Assembly (NCBI RefSeq): GCF_022539505.1
Contig: NC_061508.1
Coordinates: 96,637,276-96,701,275, forward strand
Reading direction: 5' to 3'
Length of the DNA: 64,000 nt
Source: Lolium rigidum
Lineage: Eukaryota; Streptophyta; Magnoliopsida; Poales; Poaceae
Part shown: positions 36,101 to 50,719 of the stretch, one piece after another
How the letters are laid out: each line of letters begins with the position of its first letter
Position numbering within the stretch: position 1 is the stretch's first letter
Made by a program: the position numbers and the translations under genes
Notes under the pieces: generated by a model
Told to the model about the DNA's origin: nothing
Seen by the model: the letters and a program-made list of their open reading frames with translations, nothing else
The model's database searches: none

Positions 36101-36212
36101 CTAAAAAAATATTGAAGAAAAAGGAGGAGTTGAAGACAAATTCAAGGAAAAACAGACGAAAAATAGTTCTGAAAAAGGAGGAAAGAACAGTACAAGCATA
36201 AAGAAAACTTAC
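36101..36212 (-). other. Probable intron in the antisense ORF
   Basis: On the minus strand the coding stretch ending FLDANPPDS meets GTAAGTTTTC at 36212. A pyrimidine-rich stretch follows and ends TTTTTTTAG at 36101, then GAACACGACATG. Length is 112 bp, not a multiple of three, and its GT-AG borders match the plant consensus. Confidence 0.5.
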
Positions 36213-36926
36213 AGAGTCTGGTGGGTTTGCATCCAAGAAGGGTAGAACCGCAGGGTTCGACACGAGAGATGAAGGTTTGACAACATTACGTAGGAAAGCC
36301 TTGAGTTTGTTACTAGAAAGTTCATCCTTGCGCAGTTGCCTAGTGTCTTCCGTATCGCGATAGACCCACATGGGTTCCGTTCGATCTTGTAATGGTTGGA
36401 CTCGGAGTTTGAGGAAAATTCCCTTAAGCTGCACTCTAGCCAGTCCGTGCCTTTATAGCTCAGGAACTTGAGTCATGTACCCATCGGTCTAGGTCACTTC
36501 CTCTTGAGTAAGCTGGTTCCTCCAAGAGCTGCGCTGAGCGACTTGAGCCTACAGATTGACCATGGGTTCTCCCGAGCCGGTCTTTGGCGTAGAACTATCA
36601 GGTCCTCCACTCGGACATTAAATCCAGGAACTCCATCTTGAAGTAGCCAGCCTTTGGGTTGACCTGGATGTTGCAGCCACCCACTTCATACGGGTCCTCC
36701 TTGCTTGGCTAGGCCTTCATGTTGAAGAGCCACTTGAAGAGAGCCGAGTGAGGGGTGATCCCTAGGTAGCACTCGCATAGCACAATGAAGGAGGCAATCT
36801 GTTGTACCAAGTTAGGTGGTATGTATCATGCAGTTTCACGCCATAGACACAGAAGAGGGAAAATACAGAAGGATGCACCTCTTGTGACATGGTCGATAAA
36901 GGCCACACGCTCGTCGACGGCGGGCG
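36213..36926 (-). pseudogene. Antisense ORF of the Tat-type element, conserved N-terminal domain
   Basis: The minus strand reads IASFIVLCECYLGITPHSAL, FKWLFNMKA, then a stop, PYEVGGCNIQVNPKAGYFKM, and further on VQPLQDRTEPMWVYRDTEDT. This resembles the domain called 'putative gypsy type transposon' (Pfam Transposase_28) found in antisense genes of grass Gypsy elements; named from memory. At least two in-frame stops (in the KA*PSKED and W.T*.FYAKD regions) show decay. The solo LTR at 36927 splits the gene; the rest is at 57383. Confidence 0.65.
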
Positions 36927-39837
36927 TGTAACAGCTCTAGGCTACTACAGTAAGGTACTACAAAAATTGAGCCAAAATTTTTACTTTTGCATTTGATCAT
37001 GCATCACTAGCATCCATCTTAACTTGACAAAATACAAGTAATGGAATTTGAGAAACTCTTAAATGGGTCATTTCAAAACCAAAGTTCATTATTACATTGT
37101 TAAGTAGTTTAAAGAAATTGTTGAAAACAAAGTGAAGAGGTAGCAACACAATAATTAAAAATATTCAACATATTGTTCTAATGCTACCTTGATAATATTT
37201 TCTATTTTTAATTTTTCTCAAAGGGAAAAATAAAACTATCTTGTGAGCTTCCAAATTGTTATGGAAATTCCAAGATTGATTAAAGGAAGTTGTGAAAAAT
37301 TTAGAAAATTTCCCAAAAAGTCTATAAAAGAAAAGTCATTCAATACTGCTTAACCAATTTTTCAAATGTTTTTCCAGCCTTAAAAGCTTCAAAATAGAGG
37401 TGGTGGAGTGTATTAACTTGTTACTACAAGCCCCACCAATATTTATGCAAAGTGTGGTTGAAGAAAAACCAAGTGCTTATTTAAATTGAAAATCAGCAAA
37501 AATGTCAAACTCAAAAAATTCAAGCAAGTTACTACTGGAAACTTTCTCCAAATAGGCTCAAATTTATACCAATGTTTTCTTATGATAAATAAGGGTCACA
37601 CAAAAGGTGGACCAAAATTTGGATTGAATTAGACTACAAAAATTACTGTTTTCTTCACATAACAATTCAAAACTAAAACAAGTTTGTTATACAAACTTGC
37701 TCAAAATGCATTGAAATGTTTACCACATGTCAGTCAAGTCAAATAAAGAATGTTCACAAAAGTTTATGAAATTTGGAAGTGTTTAACTATTTTTAGAAAA
37801 TCAAATTCATTTCTGGCAGAATTAAAATTTAATAAACTTTGTTCTACAAAGTTTATTAAAATGACTTGCAAACTTTACCATGGCCTATTTATGATAAATG
37901 TGGAATAACCACCAAGTTCATTAAATTTTGTTTCGTAAAATTGCCTAAATTAATTATTTCCTTTTAATGGCAGAAATCAAATGAAATCAAGTTTGTCTTG
38001 TAAACATTTTGCAAAGGGCATGAAATTTATACCTGTGGTGCATAGAAACATATAACAAGGATCCACCAAGTTACACCGAAATTGGAATTTATTTGAGTTT
38101 GGAAAACCTCATTTTTCTGTGGCAGAAAACTAAAAAAATGCAGAGAAGAAAAAGTCACAGGGGATTTTCTGCAAAAATTCCATCTTCTCTGTACCTACAG
38201 CGAGCTATGGCTATGGACACTGTCGTCGTGCTGGACCCCCCCGCTGTCCAACGCTCCCCCGAGCTCCTTAAGATGCCCCCACGACACTGGTACCTTTGCC
38301 TCTCCTCTCTTCCCCCCTCGAGCCCTGTGCTCTATCCTCTCTCTGGATTTCTCCCCACCGCAACCGAAACCTAGCCAGATACGTCGATGAATCGCCATCG
38401 ATTGGAGGCCTCTCGGGCAGAGCCAGGACCATCACCATCTCCGCCATGATCCCTACTACTTCCTGGCGAAAGAAATTGAGGCAGGGAGGCTCCAGACGTC
38501 CGTGCCATGCTTGTTTTTCTCGTGGCCGGCCGAGCTTCGCTGTAGAAGCTCCCGGGCGCTGTGGACCTCCTCTGGACCGACCAAGTGCACACACACAACA
38601 AGGGTGAGCTTGCGCTTCTCCCCATCCTCTTTTCCCCTTCCGGCACGCACTAGATCATCGTACCAACATCTTCACTGTCCGACCGCCGCTCCGGTGAAGC
38701 TCGCTGACGCTCCGGTGACCTCCAGGAAGCGGCGCCACATCTTTTAGGTTCGGCTCATCGTGTAGAAGCCGTAGGTACGGTTAGTTGGGCGAGGCGCGCT
38801 TAAAATCGATGGATTGCACCTCGCCGGAGCCCCTCAGCCAACCGGTGACGTCGTAGTGATGTCGCACGCCCACGCGTGGACCAGGTCAAACCGGCCTATG
38901 GCCCCTGCTTGCTTGCGTGGCTGTCCACGTTGCTCTGGTTCCAACTGTCAGCCTCATTAGCTAGGTCCCTCTCGGTAGAAAACGTTTTGGATGTTTTCTA
39001 TGAAATTAAAAGAAAAAGAAAAGTGAATTATAACTCCAAACACAAATTTGAAAAGGCCATAACTTGCTAAAAAGTTATATAATTTTGAATGATTCAAAAT
39101 CCCACTTGTTCAGGAGAGTGAGATATACATGAATATAATCTTTTTGCAACATGGTTCTATTATAAATTTTGCACTAAATAATTAAATACAGTAAATGCAA
39201 TAAAATTGAGAACTTGCAAAATTCATAACTTGAGCTCTGTTTAACCAAATTTAGCAAACTTGGTCTAGAAATATTTGTCTTAACAAACTCTACACATCCA
39301 TGTTTTATTTGGACATAATGGAATTAAAATTGAGAAAGTTTCCTTCTGTTTACTAAAATGGCATAATAGAAATGATATTTGAAAAATGGCATAACTATTT
39401 AAATAATTGTCAAAAAATTATGTTTCAAATGCCATAATACTTAGAATGAAATAACCTATCTGGTTATGACATTTTGCATGAACACATAATTTTGGTACTG
39501 TTTATATCTTAAATGCAAGGCATAGTTATGTATTGCTTTTGAGAAATTTATTAGAAATATTAAAACTCACCCAATTAATTTGTGACTTTGCAAAATTGTT
39601 TAAAATATTCATGTTCATATCTAACAGAACCATTGTGGTCCTTGGTAGATTCCTTGATTTGTAAAATAAATGGAATCACATTAAGAACATTATTTAAATT
39701 GCTAAATTGAAATATTCACCAAATAAGCATATATGCTCAGACAATTTCAAACAACATCACAAAATGTTTAGTGAAACATTGCTGAAATGTTTTCAAGTAT
39801 TTCACATGCCTTTGCACTTAAAATATTTCTGTTATGT

Positions 39838-42800
39838 TGTAATAGCCTAAAACTAACACCCAAAATTTGTGCCAAATTTTCACTTTTGCATTTGCTCATG
39901 CATCATAAGCATCAATGTTAACTTGACATTACAAGTAATGTAATTTGATAAACAATTAAATTGGCGGTTTCAAAACCTAATTTATTATTACATTTGTAAG
40001 TAAATAAAAACAATTTTTGAAAAACAATTTAAGGAAGTGGCAAATCTTTAAATATAAAAATATTCAACATATTGTTCCAAAGCCATCTTGGAAATAGTTT
40101 CTAATTTGAAATTGCTCAAAGGGCAAAACAAAACTATCTTGTGAGCTTCCAAATTGTTGAGGAGATTCCAAGATTTGAATTAAGCAAGTTGTGATTTTTT
40201 TAGAAAAAAATTACAAAAGGCTATAAAAGAAAAAGGCATTCAATATGCTTAACCCAAAATGTTTTCAAATGTTTTCCATCCTTACAAGCTTCAAAAGAAA
40301 AAAGAGGTGGAGTGTATTAACTTGTTACAACAAGCCACATTAATATTTCATAACGTTTGGTTGAAGAAAAACCAACTACCTTATTAAATTTGAAATTCAG
40401 AAAATTGTTAAACTAGAAAAATAAAACAAGTTACTATTGGAAACTTTCTCCAAATGACCTAAAATTTATACCAAGGATTCCTTATGATAAATAAGGAAAC
40501 ACACAAGAGGGAACCACAAATTGAATTAACTAAGGCCCTGAAAACATATATTTTCCTCACAACAACGATTGAGATTTGGAACAAGTATGTCTTATGAAGT
40601 TGTTCCAAATGCCTTGAAAAAGTTACCACATGCTCTATACAGAAAATAAGGATAACACAAGAAGTGGCACAAGAATTTGAATTGTTTAAGACCCCAAAAA
40701 CCCTTGTTTTCTCCACAGCACCTTTTGGAAAATTTAACAAGTTTGTAGTATAAAGTTACTCCAAATCACTTGAAAATTTTACCACTTAATATTGGTATCA
40801 AATAAGGAATGTAAGCCAAAAATTAGCATTTTTGAAAGTACCTAAGTATTTTAACTAATTCATTTTCTCTTTCTGGCGGAAATGAAAATGTTACAACTTT
40901 GAATTACAAAGTTTATCCAAATGAGTTGAATTTCATACATGTTACTCATCTTACCAAATTAGAATTTTGTGCCAAGTGGAAGATTAATTGGATTTGGATA
41001 AGGGGGTGAAAACAAGAGAAAACTAGAGAAAGAAATTGAAATTAAGGCTATGGTTTTAATTACGGAAATTTGTCCAGGGGCAGACTGCAAAACTTGGTCG
41101 TCTTCATCCTGTAGTCGATAGTGGAGGTCATGGGATCCTCCAATGCCGTTCCCATGTGCCCAACGCTTCGCTTGCAAGGTTGCTGCACGCATAAAGGACC
41201 TCCCCTGCTGCCTCTGCTTCTCTCTCTCCCCCTCGGAGCTCTCTTCCTCTTCAATTTTTCTGCCAAACCCTAACCCTAGCCGTGGAGGAAAAATCATCGA
41301 TTCCAGCGCTCCGGTCCACGCCTCGAACTGCGGTTGGGCCCAATAGCTCCGCCTCGACCTCCTCTTCCCTTTCGTAAACGGAATCGGGCCGGGAGGCCTC
41401 CAATCGTCGTCGACATCTTCTCTTCCCCGCCTCCAGCCGCCGTGCTTTGAGGAAGCTCACCGGCGTTCTTGGGCTCCTCCATCCCCGTGGAGGCTATGCA
41501 CGCGACGAGGGTAAGGTGGCGCATCTCCCCGGCCTCTTTTCCCCCTCTCACTCGCACTAGGACGCCTATTCGTCGTCTTCGTCTCTCGGTCGCCGCCGGT
41601 CGTGCTGCCGGCGATGTTCCAGTGGACGTTAGGAAGCGGCGCCGCCTCCAAAAGGTCGGTGTTATATTGTACAAATCGTAGGAGTGCGTGGTTGAGTGAG
41701 GCGCGGTCTGAGTCGAATGATTGAGCCCCGCCGGAGTAGCTCGGCCAGCAAGTGACGTCGGCATGACGCCCTAGTGATGCCAGCGCTCGCTCTCCTCTCA
41801 CTGCCATGTGAGGCCAGCTAACAGGTTCAAACCGTACGCCCCCGTGCGTGGTTGTGGATCTGGGCCGACCCAGGTCAACTCAGTACAGTTTCGACCCAAC
41901 TTAGCCTCTGTTGCCTTTTAATTCAAATAAAATTCATAGAAACATGCATGCTAGCTTTAGGACCAAATAAAGTACCTAAAATTTATATTTGGGCAAACCA
42001 AATTTCACAGGGGTAGAGAAACAAATTTTGAACCATATGCAAGTTACAGATCTGAAAAATACATTGTGGATCAACTTTAATAAATGCTTTGCTAGAACAA
42101 GTCAGAAACTTAAATTTGGGCATAACTTAATATTTATAAATCTAAATGGGATGAATCCAATTGCATTGGATAGCCCTTCTAAATGCCTAACAGAAGAATT
42201 TAACCTTGCTTCCAAATTCATTTTATTTTTGAAATGACATGCAATATGGTAAAACACTAGAGAGCACTTTGGTGATTTTTAAAAGTTAATTAAAAATGAT
42301 TTTTGAGGCAAACCGAATTGGATGAACTTATAAATTGTTAGGAATACCAAACCCTAGATTGGATAAAATTTTGGAGCCCTAGATTAATTTCTATGGGCTT
42401 AATATGAATTAGGCATTTTCTGTTAAATAAAAACTGTGCAAATTCAAACTATAACTTCACACTGAAAATTGAAGAGTGCATAAATTTCTCTTGGAGTGTC
42501 CAAATTGAATGATTCAAAAACTCACATATTTAGGACAGTGAGATCTATATAAATAGTGATATAGTTCTCTATTAAATTTGTTGCTTCAACTTATCATTTT
42601 CTGCAAATGCAATAGAAATTGGAAACTTGCACACTTAATAACTTGAGCTAGGAAATTCCAAACTTAGCAAACTTGGGCTAGAAATGTTGCTCTTAACAAG
42701 CTAAACACATACATGTTTCGTTTGGGCAGAATTGAATTAACATTTATTAAGTTTGTTTCTGTTTACTAAAAAGTCTTAATAAAAATGAATATTGAAAATT

Positions 42801-44833
42801 GGCATAACTATTTAACTAATTGTCCAAAAATTATGATTCAAATGCCAGAATCTTTGAAATGATAGAAACTCCATGTTTATGTCACTTGCATTGCATGTCC
42901 ACATACTTTTGGTATTGGTTGTGTTAAAAATGCTATGCATAGTTAAGTAATGTTTTTGGGAAAAGTTTATAGAAATATTAAAACTCACCCAAATAAATTG
43001 GTGGCTTGAGAAATTTGTTTAAATAACAATCATGTTCTTATCTAACAGAACCAATGTGTGTGAATTACTTTGCTTTGGAAAATAAATGGAGTCAAAATAA
43101 AAACAATTGTTATTCACTAAATATTCATACATGCTTAAAGTTTTGCAAGCAACATCTCAAATGCTAAATGAAACATTGCTCACATGTTTCCAAGTATTGG
43201 AAATGCTTTAAAACTTTAAACCATTCTGTTTGTGTGTTGCCAAAATGGCAGTAATAAATACTACAAAGAATAACTCATAACTATTGAAATTATTATCCAA
43301 CAATTATGGGAATCACCCCAAATGACGAACACTTGAAATAATAACAGAAATACATCATTGCATGCATGTTGATACATTGTTTATCTTCTGGTCCATAAGG
43401 ATGTGGAATAACTCATTAATTTAATGTATGCGGGTATGCCAAATAATTCTGTATTTGGGGAAAACCTCATTTAAATTGAAGATCATATATGATTTGTGTA
43501 GGTGCATTAAAAATGTCATGTCATCATGAGTGTGCATTGGACCTGTTGTTTTCTTGTTATTTATTCTGTTCCTCCGTTGTTGTTATGTTTCGGTAGATCG
43601 AGGAGTTGAAGTGCAACCAAAGTTCTTCGACGTGTCTCTACTAAATTTGCATTAACAAGGCAAGACATATTTCCCCTTCTTTGTGCATATCTCTTGACCT
43701 ATGTTTTCCCCCAAATATTTTTACACATAATATTGCATTCGATTCCAAAGTCTTTGGGGAAATTAGAGTATCCTACCAGCTGCATAAATACCTTATACCA
43801 TTACATGTTTCCATACCTATTATCCATAGGATTGTTGTGATGGCCTGAGTAAAATTATGTTGTGGTGGCTGCGGTCCAACAGTGTTGAAATAGGCACCGA
43901 TGTTGGACTTCCGATTCACCAATGGACCTGGGGTGAGGCTCATGCAAGGTAAAGGTTGTCACTGTTCCCGCTCTACTATCCTCCCAGGAAGAGGATTAAT
44001 GTACATGCAAGGAGCCAGACAATACTGATGGTTAAAATAGTACACCCCTGCAGGGTTAAATCTTTTCGAAAAGCTATGTCCACGGTTATGGACAACCTTG
44101 GGAATTTCCATTGAGATCATAGAGAATCTGAACCTATTTAAAACTGACTCATGTTTTGAAGGTTGAATTTCCGATGTCGTTTGGGAAAGAGATCTTCATG
44201 GACAGAGGGTGGAATTGTTGGTTTATGGTGGAGCCTGTGGCTAAAACCACAAAAGAGGAGTTGAATTGATTCTTCTCCTGCCCTGTTTTCAAAACTCCTG
44301 ATTAGGCGTTGTCAGATAGGTGATTTTAACAGGAAAACTTGCATTTTGCCAAACAACTACAAAAGCCTTGCTAAAGCCACATATTGAGCTAGTAGCTCTA
44401 GTAATCTTGCGAGTACCTCCTATACTAACTGTTGCTTTGTTGAATTTTTATTTGACCTAGCAGAGCTTCTCAGAGATGGAGGTGTGTGTTCTTCGGTGGC
44501 ATTGACTGGTTGTATGGGTTTTCCAGATGGCAGCTTGGGGTGAGTTAGGAGAAATCTAGCGCTGACTTGTTTATGGTAGGCCTCTTAGGCCATATTTGAT
44601 TCTTGTTTTTTAGAACAACTTATTCCGCTTCCGCTTGATGTATTGTTGGTTTGGTGACCTCTAATTGTATTTCGCCATATATTTCTCTATTAAGAGTTGA
44701 ACTATATATGCTCGTGTCGTTGAGTTATGTTATATGCCAGTTGTTCCAAGTCCTGATCTCTTGATTATGCATTAGTGTTTGGTAACCAGTGTTACTCAGC
44801 ACTGGTGTATAGTCCTCAGGTCGGGGCGTTACA
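39838..44833 (+). mobile_element. Solo LTR B' (4996 bp) inside LTR B
   Basis: Starts TGTAATAGCCTAAAACT and ends AGGTCGGGGCGTTACA. Flanked by TATGT (39833-39837) and TGTGT (44834-44838), a five-base duplication with one transition. LTR B sequence stops before it and resumes after it (compare 19400 in another copy). A TATA-like CGCATAAAGGACC lies near 41191. GC-rich core 41090-41870. Confidence 0.82.
44041..44093 (+). repeat. Shared LTR motif block, LTR B'
   Basis: TACACCCCTGCAGGG, then TCTTTTCGAAAAG and GTCCACGGTTATGGA. It ends 740 bp before the LTR end. Confidence 0.75.
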
Positions 44834-47800
44834 TGTGTTGTCTCACAAATATGGCAGAATGAAAACACATGAAAGAATAATTAATAATTATGGTTTTCTT
44901 CATAAATTATGGAGAATATACCAAAATGATAAACACTTCAATTACTAACAGAATACATCATTTTCATGCATGTTGACATAGTATTTAGGTTATGATCATG
45001 TTAAGTTTGGTGAATAATTTACTAAGTAAATGCATGAGGGTATGCCAAACAATTCTAATTATTTGGGGAAAACCTCATTTAAACTGAAGATCATTTTTGA
45101 TCTGCTTAGTTGCATTAAAATGTCATGTCATCATGAGTGTGCATTACACATGTTGTATTCTTGTTATTTATCGTGTTCTTTCCGTTGTTGTTGTGTTTCG
45201 GTAGATCGAGGAGTTGAAGTGCAACCAAAATTCTTCAACGGTCACTTCTGCTTTCACAGCAACAAGGCAAGCGTAAATCCCCTTCTTTGTGCATTCTTTT
45301 GACCTATGTTTTCCCCCAAATATTTTTACACATAATATTGCATTCGATTCCAATGTCTTTTGGGAAGAATTAGAGTATCCTACCAGTTGTATAAATTCCT
45401 TTACCATTACCTGTTCCCTACCTAATATCCATAGGATTGTTGTGATTTCCTGAGTAAAATTATATCTACTATATACTTATGCTTAGACCTACTTAGCTTT
45501 GCTTATTGTCTGATGGTGATTATGTTGGGGATGGATGGTGGTGATGTGGAAGATGCCAGGTTACCTAATAATTTGCTAATAGGCTTGGATGAGTTGTCAT
45601 CGTGGAGTGATGGTGTTTCGCCTCATTCTTGCCCCTAGGCATGAGTTCTTTTCGTTTTAAACCAAGACCGAGCGTGCTTCCATCGGTGGGACATATGAAC
45701 ACCCTATCGACTAACTAACTTGTGAGGGTGTCGCCAAGTGTCCTCTAGGTTGAAGTTTTCCATTTGCGAGTGCGTGGCGATGGAAAATATGGAAAAAGTT
45801 GAACGATGACGGTGTGTGTAGGATGTGGTGGCGGATCTGGGTCTGGCGGGGGCCGACTAGAACTTCCTGTCACAGCCCAAATTTTGGCCTATTCTAATAT
45901 AGTATGGGAAGCTATTTTGTGGGCCAACAAAACCTTTTTGTATTATGTTTGTGAGGACCAAATTTTTTGTAATCATGGTTATCTATGCAATGCAAGTGCG
46001 ATTGTTATTTCTATCTTTGGAGGATTTTTTCCAGAAAGAAAACCCTAAGTTTTTCTTGAGTCATTCATGTTTTTCTCCCATTTTTAAATATGGTTCTTTG
46101 AGAAATTTTTGTGCAAATGGTGGATCATGCTTTATAACAATGTGGCAACATTATTTAACATGTTATAACCCAAGAAAAACATCATCTCAATAAGTTAAGT
46201 GGAGCATTTTCTATGTCTTGCTAATAGGGATTTTCCCTAAAAACCCTTCTCAACCAATTAGGGAATATTTGTGCTTGAATGTGTTCTTTGTTGTATGTAC
46301 TATAAAACCATGCCTTTCGTTAAATTATATAAAAATTAGAACCCACAACTGCATGCATGTTTTCATAGCAAGAAAATAAGCAGAGAAATGAAAACCAGGA
46401 GAAAATAGAAAGTACCTATCTTTTCCACTTGTTTTCACAGCCTTAAACATTTTCAAAAATATATTAAAAGGATGTTTGTGAAACTAGATATCATGCTTAA
46501 CATTTTCCAGTTTGAATTTTCAAAATTAGAGTTTGTTTTCTGCCTCATCCATGCATGAACTTTTTCTTGTTTCTGTCTGTTCCAACACTTACTGATTTTT
46601 TTGAAATTGGCAGAAACTGAATTTTCTGAAACTTAACTTGGACATAAGTTTGAGTGTCGATTTAGGTTTGGATTCAAAGTATTTTTTTTGGGGGGGGGGA
46701 CATGTCTACCCTACACTCCTATGTGCCACCTTCTAGAAGGTAGCCTTGGATGCCCTGGAGTTTGACCAGAGAGTGAGAGAGGGGGTGAGTGGAGTTGAGC
46801 CCATGGAGATAGAGGGGGAAGGTGGATTCACCATACCACTGACCCTACCACCTCTCCACTGTGGCCTCGTGGCCTTGCAACAGTCACAACCGTGTGGCTC
46901 CACACCTGTGCGGTGATTTAGACACCCTGGCCACCCGTGCTCGTCGTCAGCTGCCAAATCGAGCCCATCCCGACGACCACCGCCCATGACCCGCGACTAT
47001 AAGCCACCACCCGTGCTGCCACTTCACCACCCACTTCCCCTCACTTCCATGCACTCCCTAGCTAGCAAACTTATCCCTGCTTGCTCTCTGTGAGCCACAC
47101 GAGGCAAAAACCCGCCACCGGCACCACCAGATCCCAACCTAGGTTGCACGTGTTGCCGTCCACCTTACCCCACCATTCCTAGCGCTGCTTTCTCCCCATG
47201 CACCCACGTACCTCCCCGATATGTCTCTATGGTTGATCGTTTGCAACGAAGCCGTCCCCGTCGACTTCGCCGCCGAAGAAGCTTGCCACGCCGGAGACGT
47301 GCGTGGTGGTTGCTGTTGCTGCTGTGTGCGCCACGACACTGCCTCGACACCCTGCTGCGTCTACGAGCCCGCACCGTCAAGCCTCGCTGCCACTAGGTGA
47401 GCTAAACCTCAACGAGGGCCTCGGCCGTTTTCGCGAGCAAAGAGAGAGAGGAGAGAGGTGGACGACGGGCGAGGGCCGTTGATCTTCAGATCAATGGTAC
47501 CCGTTGAATGCCACCGTTCCCATGTCGCGAGCACGCGTGCGCGAGCCTGCGGGTTGGTTTGCGCTTAGTTGGGCCTCCACGTAGCAGATCTGGCCCGTTA
47601 GCCTTTCTCTGTGATTTTTTTATTCTATTAATATTAGGCAGAAACTATATCCATAGCTTTGGCCCCCAAATAAATACTAATAATGCAAATCTGGCCAAAC
47701 CAAAAATCTTGCATCTAGATTAACAAATTTCTAACCATCTTCAAGTGGTAGATGTACTCTTTCATGATTATTGTTGCAATAGTAAATGTTTTGACAAAAA

Positions 47801-49213
47801 CTATCTGTTAGAGTAAAAGTGAGATAACTTTAAAATAAGAATGAAAAAAATGTGAATCCAACTAATTTAAGTAGCCTATAATGATACCTTTTATTAGCAC
47901 GTGACCTTGCTTGAAAGTGAGCTTCCTAGATGAAATTCCATGCTCTTTGGTAAACCATCTGTGAGATTTTCTAGTATTTGTTTAGGTTGTTTGGAAATGA
48001 TTTTTGGAGTAAATCCAATTGTAATATCTTGTGTATGTTTCGTACTATAAAATCCTAGCTTGGCATTATTATTGGAGCCCTAGGATAATTTTGGCGTGTC
48101 TTATATTATTTTGCATGTTTCTGTAAATATTATTATTGTGTGTGTTATTTTTGGATAAATAAGTTAGTTTTAGATTTATGCTTTCTAGCTTATATAAATG
48201 TGTTACTTAATGTTAAAGTGATTTTATATTACATAACTAGTATGTACGAGAAAGTTTGGTATAGTATGTGATGTTTAAGAGTTAATTAATGGCATATAAA
48301 ATTTAATAGGATTTTTTTTGTGTAGCAAGAATGGTGGCATAATAAATTAGTTTTAGCACTAAACTTTTTGAAGATTAAATGATATATCTGTAGAGGCCCC
48401 AGACCGGATGTCCAAGACCCCTCATATGCATCCATTCACGATCCTCGAATCCGATCAAGTCGTGAACAACATATGAAGTTGGCATACCGAAAAGACATCG
48501 CTTACATAACGAATACAAGGAGTACACAACTGGTCACATGACCCAGTTTAAAATAACTGCCACGCGGGGCAGATTACAGATCAAACAGCGTAAGTATTCA
48601 AACACAATCGTGGTAGAACCCCAAGTCACGCCTTGACTACCTACAGGCTACTGACTGGAGACAATCCTAGCTTGCATAACCGTCGGCGTACTCCTCTTTG
48701 TAGAACTCCTCCGAAGATGGCTCCTTAAGTCTGGCCAATGAAATAGCCAGTGGCGAAACCATAGTGAGTATATTGGAATGTACTCTGCAAAACATCCCGA
48801 AGGTTACTTATAACAATGCAGTATGCTTATATGGTGGAATGGGTAGGCTATATATGTACTGGTTCACTACCCATGACACATGAAAGATTCATCATGGTTG
48901 ATTATCATATCTATATCTCTATTGAGAAAACAATCCTTCAAAATAATATAGTTTCTCTCGTGGATATCACTTATCCTTGAGGTTTTGGTAAAGATTGTTT
49001 TAGGAAAGAATCTTTTTCTTTGCAAAACTTCTTGTAAAACAACTTTCGGTTTTTCTTCAATAGTACCTCAATGGTACACAAAACATTTCTCAAAGATACC
49101 ATCCGGTATAAAATTCACCTTTCTCAAATCAGCACCTCCGCGGTACAAGTACCTTTTCAAAACTTCCTTTTTGAAAACATTGACACAATGCTAGCTACAT
49201 GGCCATTCAACCG

Positions 49214-49270
49214 TCCATATCCGAGGACGCGGCTACTTCGAAATAGTTTTACTCTGCAGAGGTTGTACAT
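49214..49270 (-). repeat. Shared LTR motif block, LTR C'
   Basis: TCCATATCCGAGGACGCGG, then TACTTCGAAATAG and CTCTGCAGAGGTTGTACA. It lies 825 bp from the LTR edge at 48389. Confidence 0.75.
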
Positions 49271-50719
49271 ATCCACTAGATACAGAGAATCCACCGGGAA
49301 TTATCCATGGACTGCTCAACACAGTATGCTAACATTAGATAACTGATCCAGACCTTTCACTATGGTCAAGCTAGTATACGACTATCTCTTAAATTGGGTT
49401 TGTTCTCCCCGGCAACGTGTCGCACACCGCCACGTCAGGAGACCCAACTGTTGCAACCAGTAGGAAATTAATCCGACACTTTGCATATCTCGTTTAACAA
49501 CTTGTCGACATTTCGGTTCAGAGGAACTACGTCCTCATAGCTTATTGAGATAGACATCCACTAACAAGAACAAGTTTCTAGTCAGGCCCCTTGCCCATAG
49601 TGGGGTAAAGTGGCAGTACGATATTGTTGTCCAGCGAAGACTAGGTTATGTGTCATTTTTGAAAAACAAACTCTTTTCCAAAAATGATCCTCTTCACAAA
49701 TCCTCCTGTGGACAAGGGCTCCTTCTTTTCCACCAGGGTTTTTCCTCCAGCCTTTGTTTTGCAAAAAAAAAATTGGGGTGTCCACTTAAGGACATTATAA
49801 CCAAATCCTATTGTTGGTAAAAATACCATATGGTGGCTATGGGCTTGGTATTACCAAGTTTTGACAATTGGCAATGTAATAGCTAATATAATAACTATAG
49901 TAGTATAGCCACATCAAAAATAGTTTTTGGTTTGAACCAAGTCCTTTTGTAAAACTTCAAAAGTGAAAACATGCATGATAGATAATGATAAGTGTATCAG
50001 CAAGCATCAAGATGGCTTGCCTTGGTTCTGGTTTGTCCCTGGTCTTGATCAACATCATAACTTCCAGATCTTCTCCGATAGAGACCATCACTCGTTATCT
50101 CATCCTCGTCGTTATCTAACGTCCTAACAAGGATACAATAAACAAGCAATCAGAACCAATCAAAGGCAAAAATTTACATAACTAACATACAACAATCTAA
50201 TCACAAACCACAAGATTGCTATCACTTTAATTAGTGAGAACTACTCAAACAAGCAACCATGGAAAATAGGAATATTGCAAGAATATCCTATGGTGGAGGA
50301 ACAACAGTCCACAACCATAATGACATAAAATCAGTGGGTGTTCCACTCTCATATAATGTCATTCATCTTGTTAAGTGACCCAATGGCACACACAAGGAAT
50401 ACTACAAAACAAGATTCAACTCGCAAGACAGCTACTCATACTAGTAGGCATAGGAATCAACACAGACATGCATAGTAGCCATGTTTCCCAATACAAATCT
50501 TTATTGGGCAAATCAAGAAGACATGCCACAACAAGAATCTACAGCAAGTCATATCCACAACAATTCAATCACTCCAAAAATAGCAAGGCAACATCCTATA
50601 TACACACATAAATTAGTGCATCTAAAATATATACAAGGGTACAAAAGATATAGTCTCTATACCCTCAAAGTGCATTGATACCAGTGGGTGTACCACTAGT
50701 ATAAAACCTTCTAAAAGAG

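Noticed and set aside
41090..41870. GC-rich island with opposed frames that could suggest a host gene or CpG-island promoter
   Set aside because: Equivalent islands occur at the same relative place in other family B and C LTRs (23920, 29450, 38200, 46720, 52060), so it is the LTR core.
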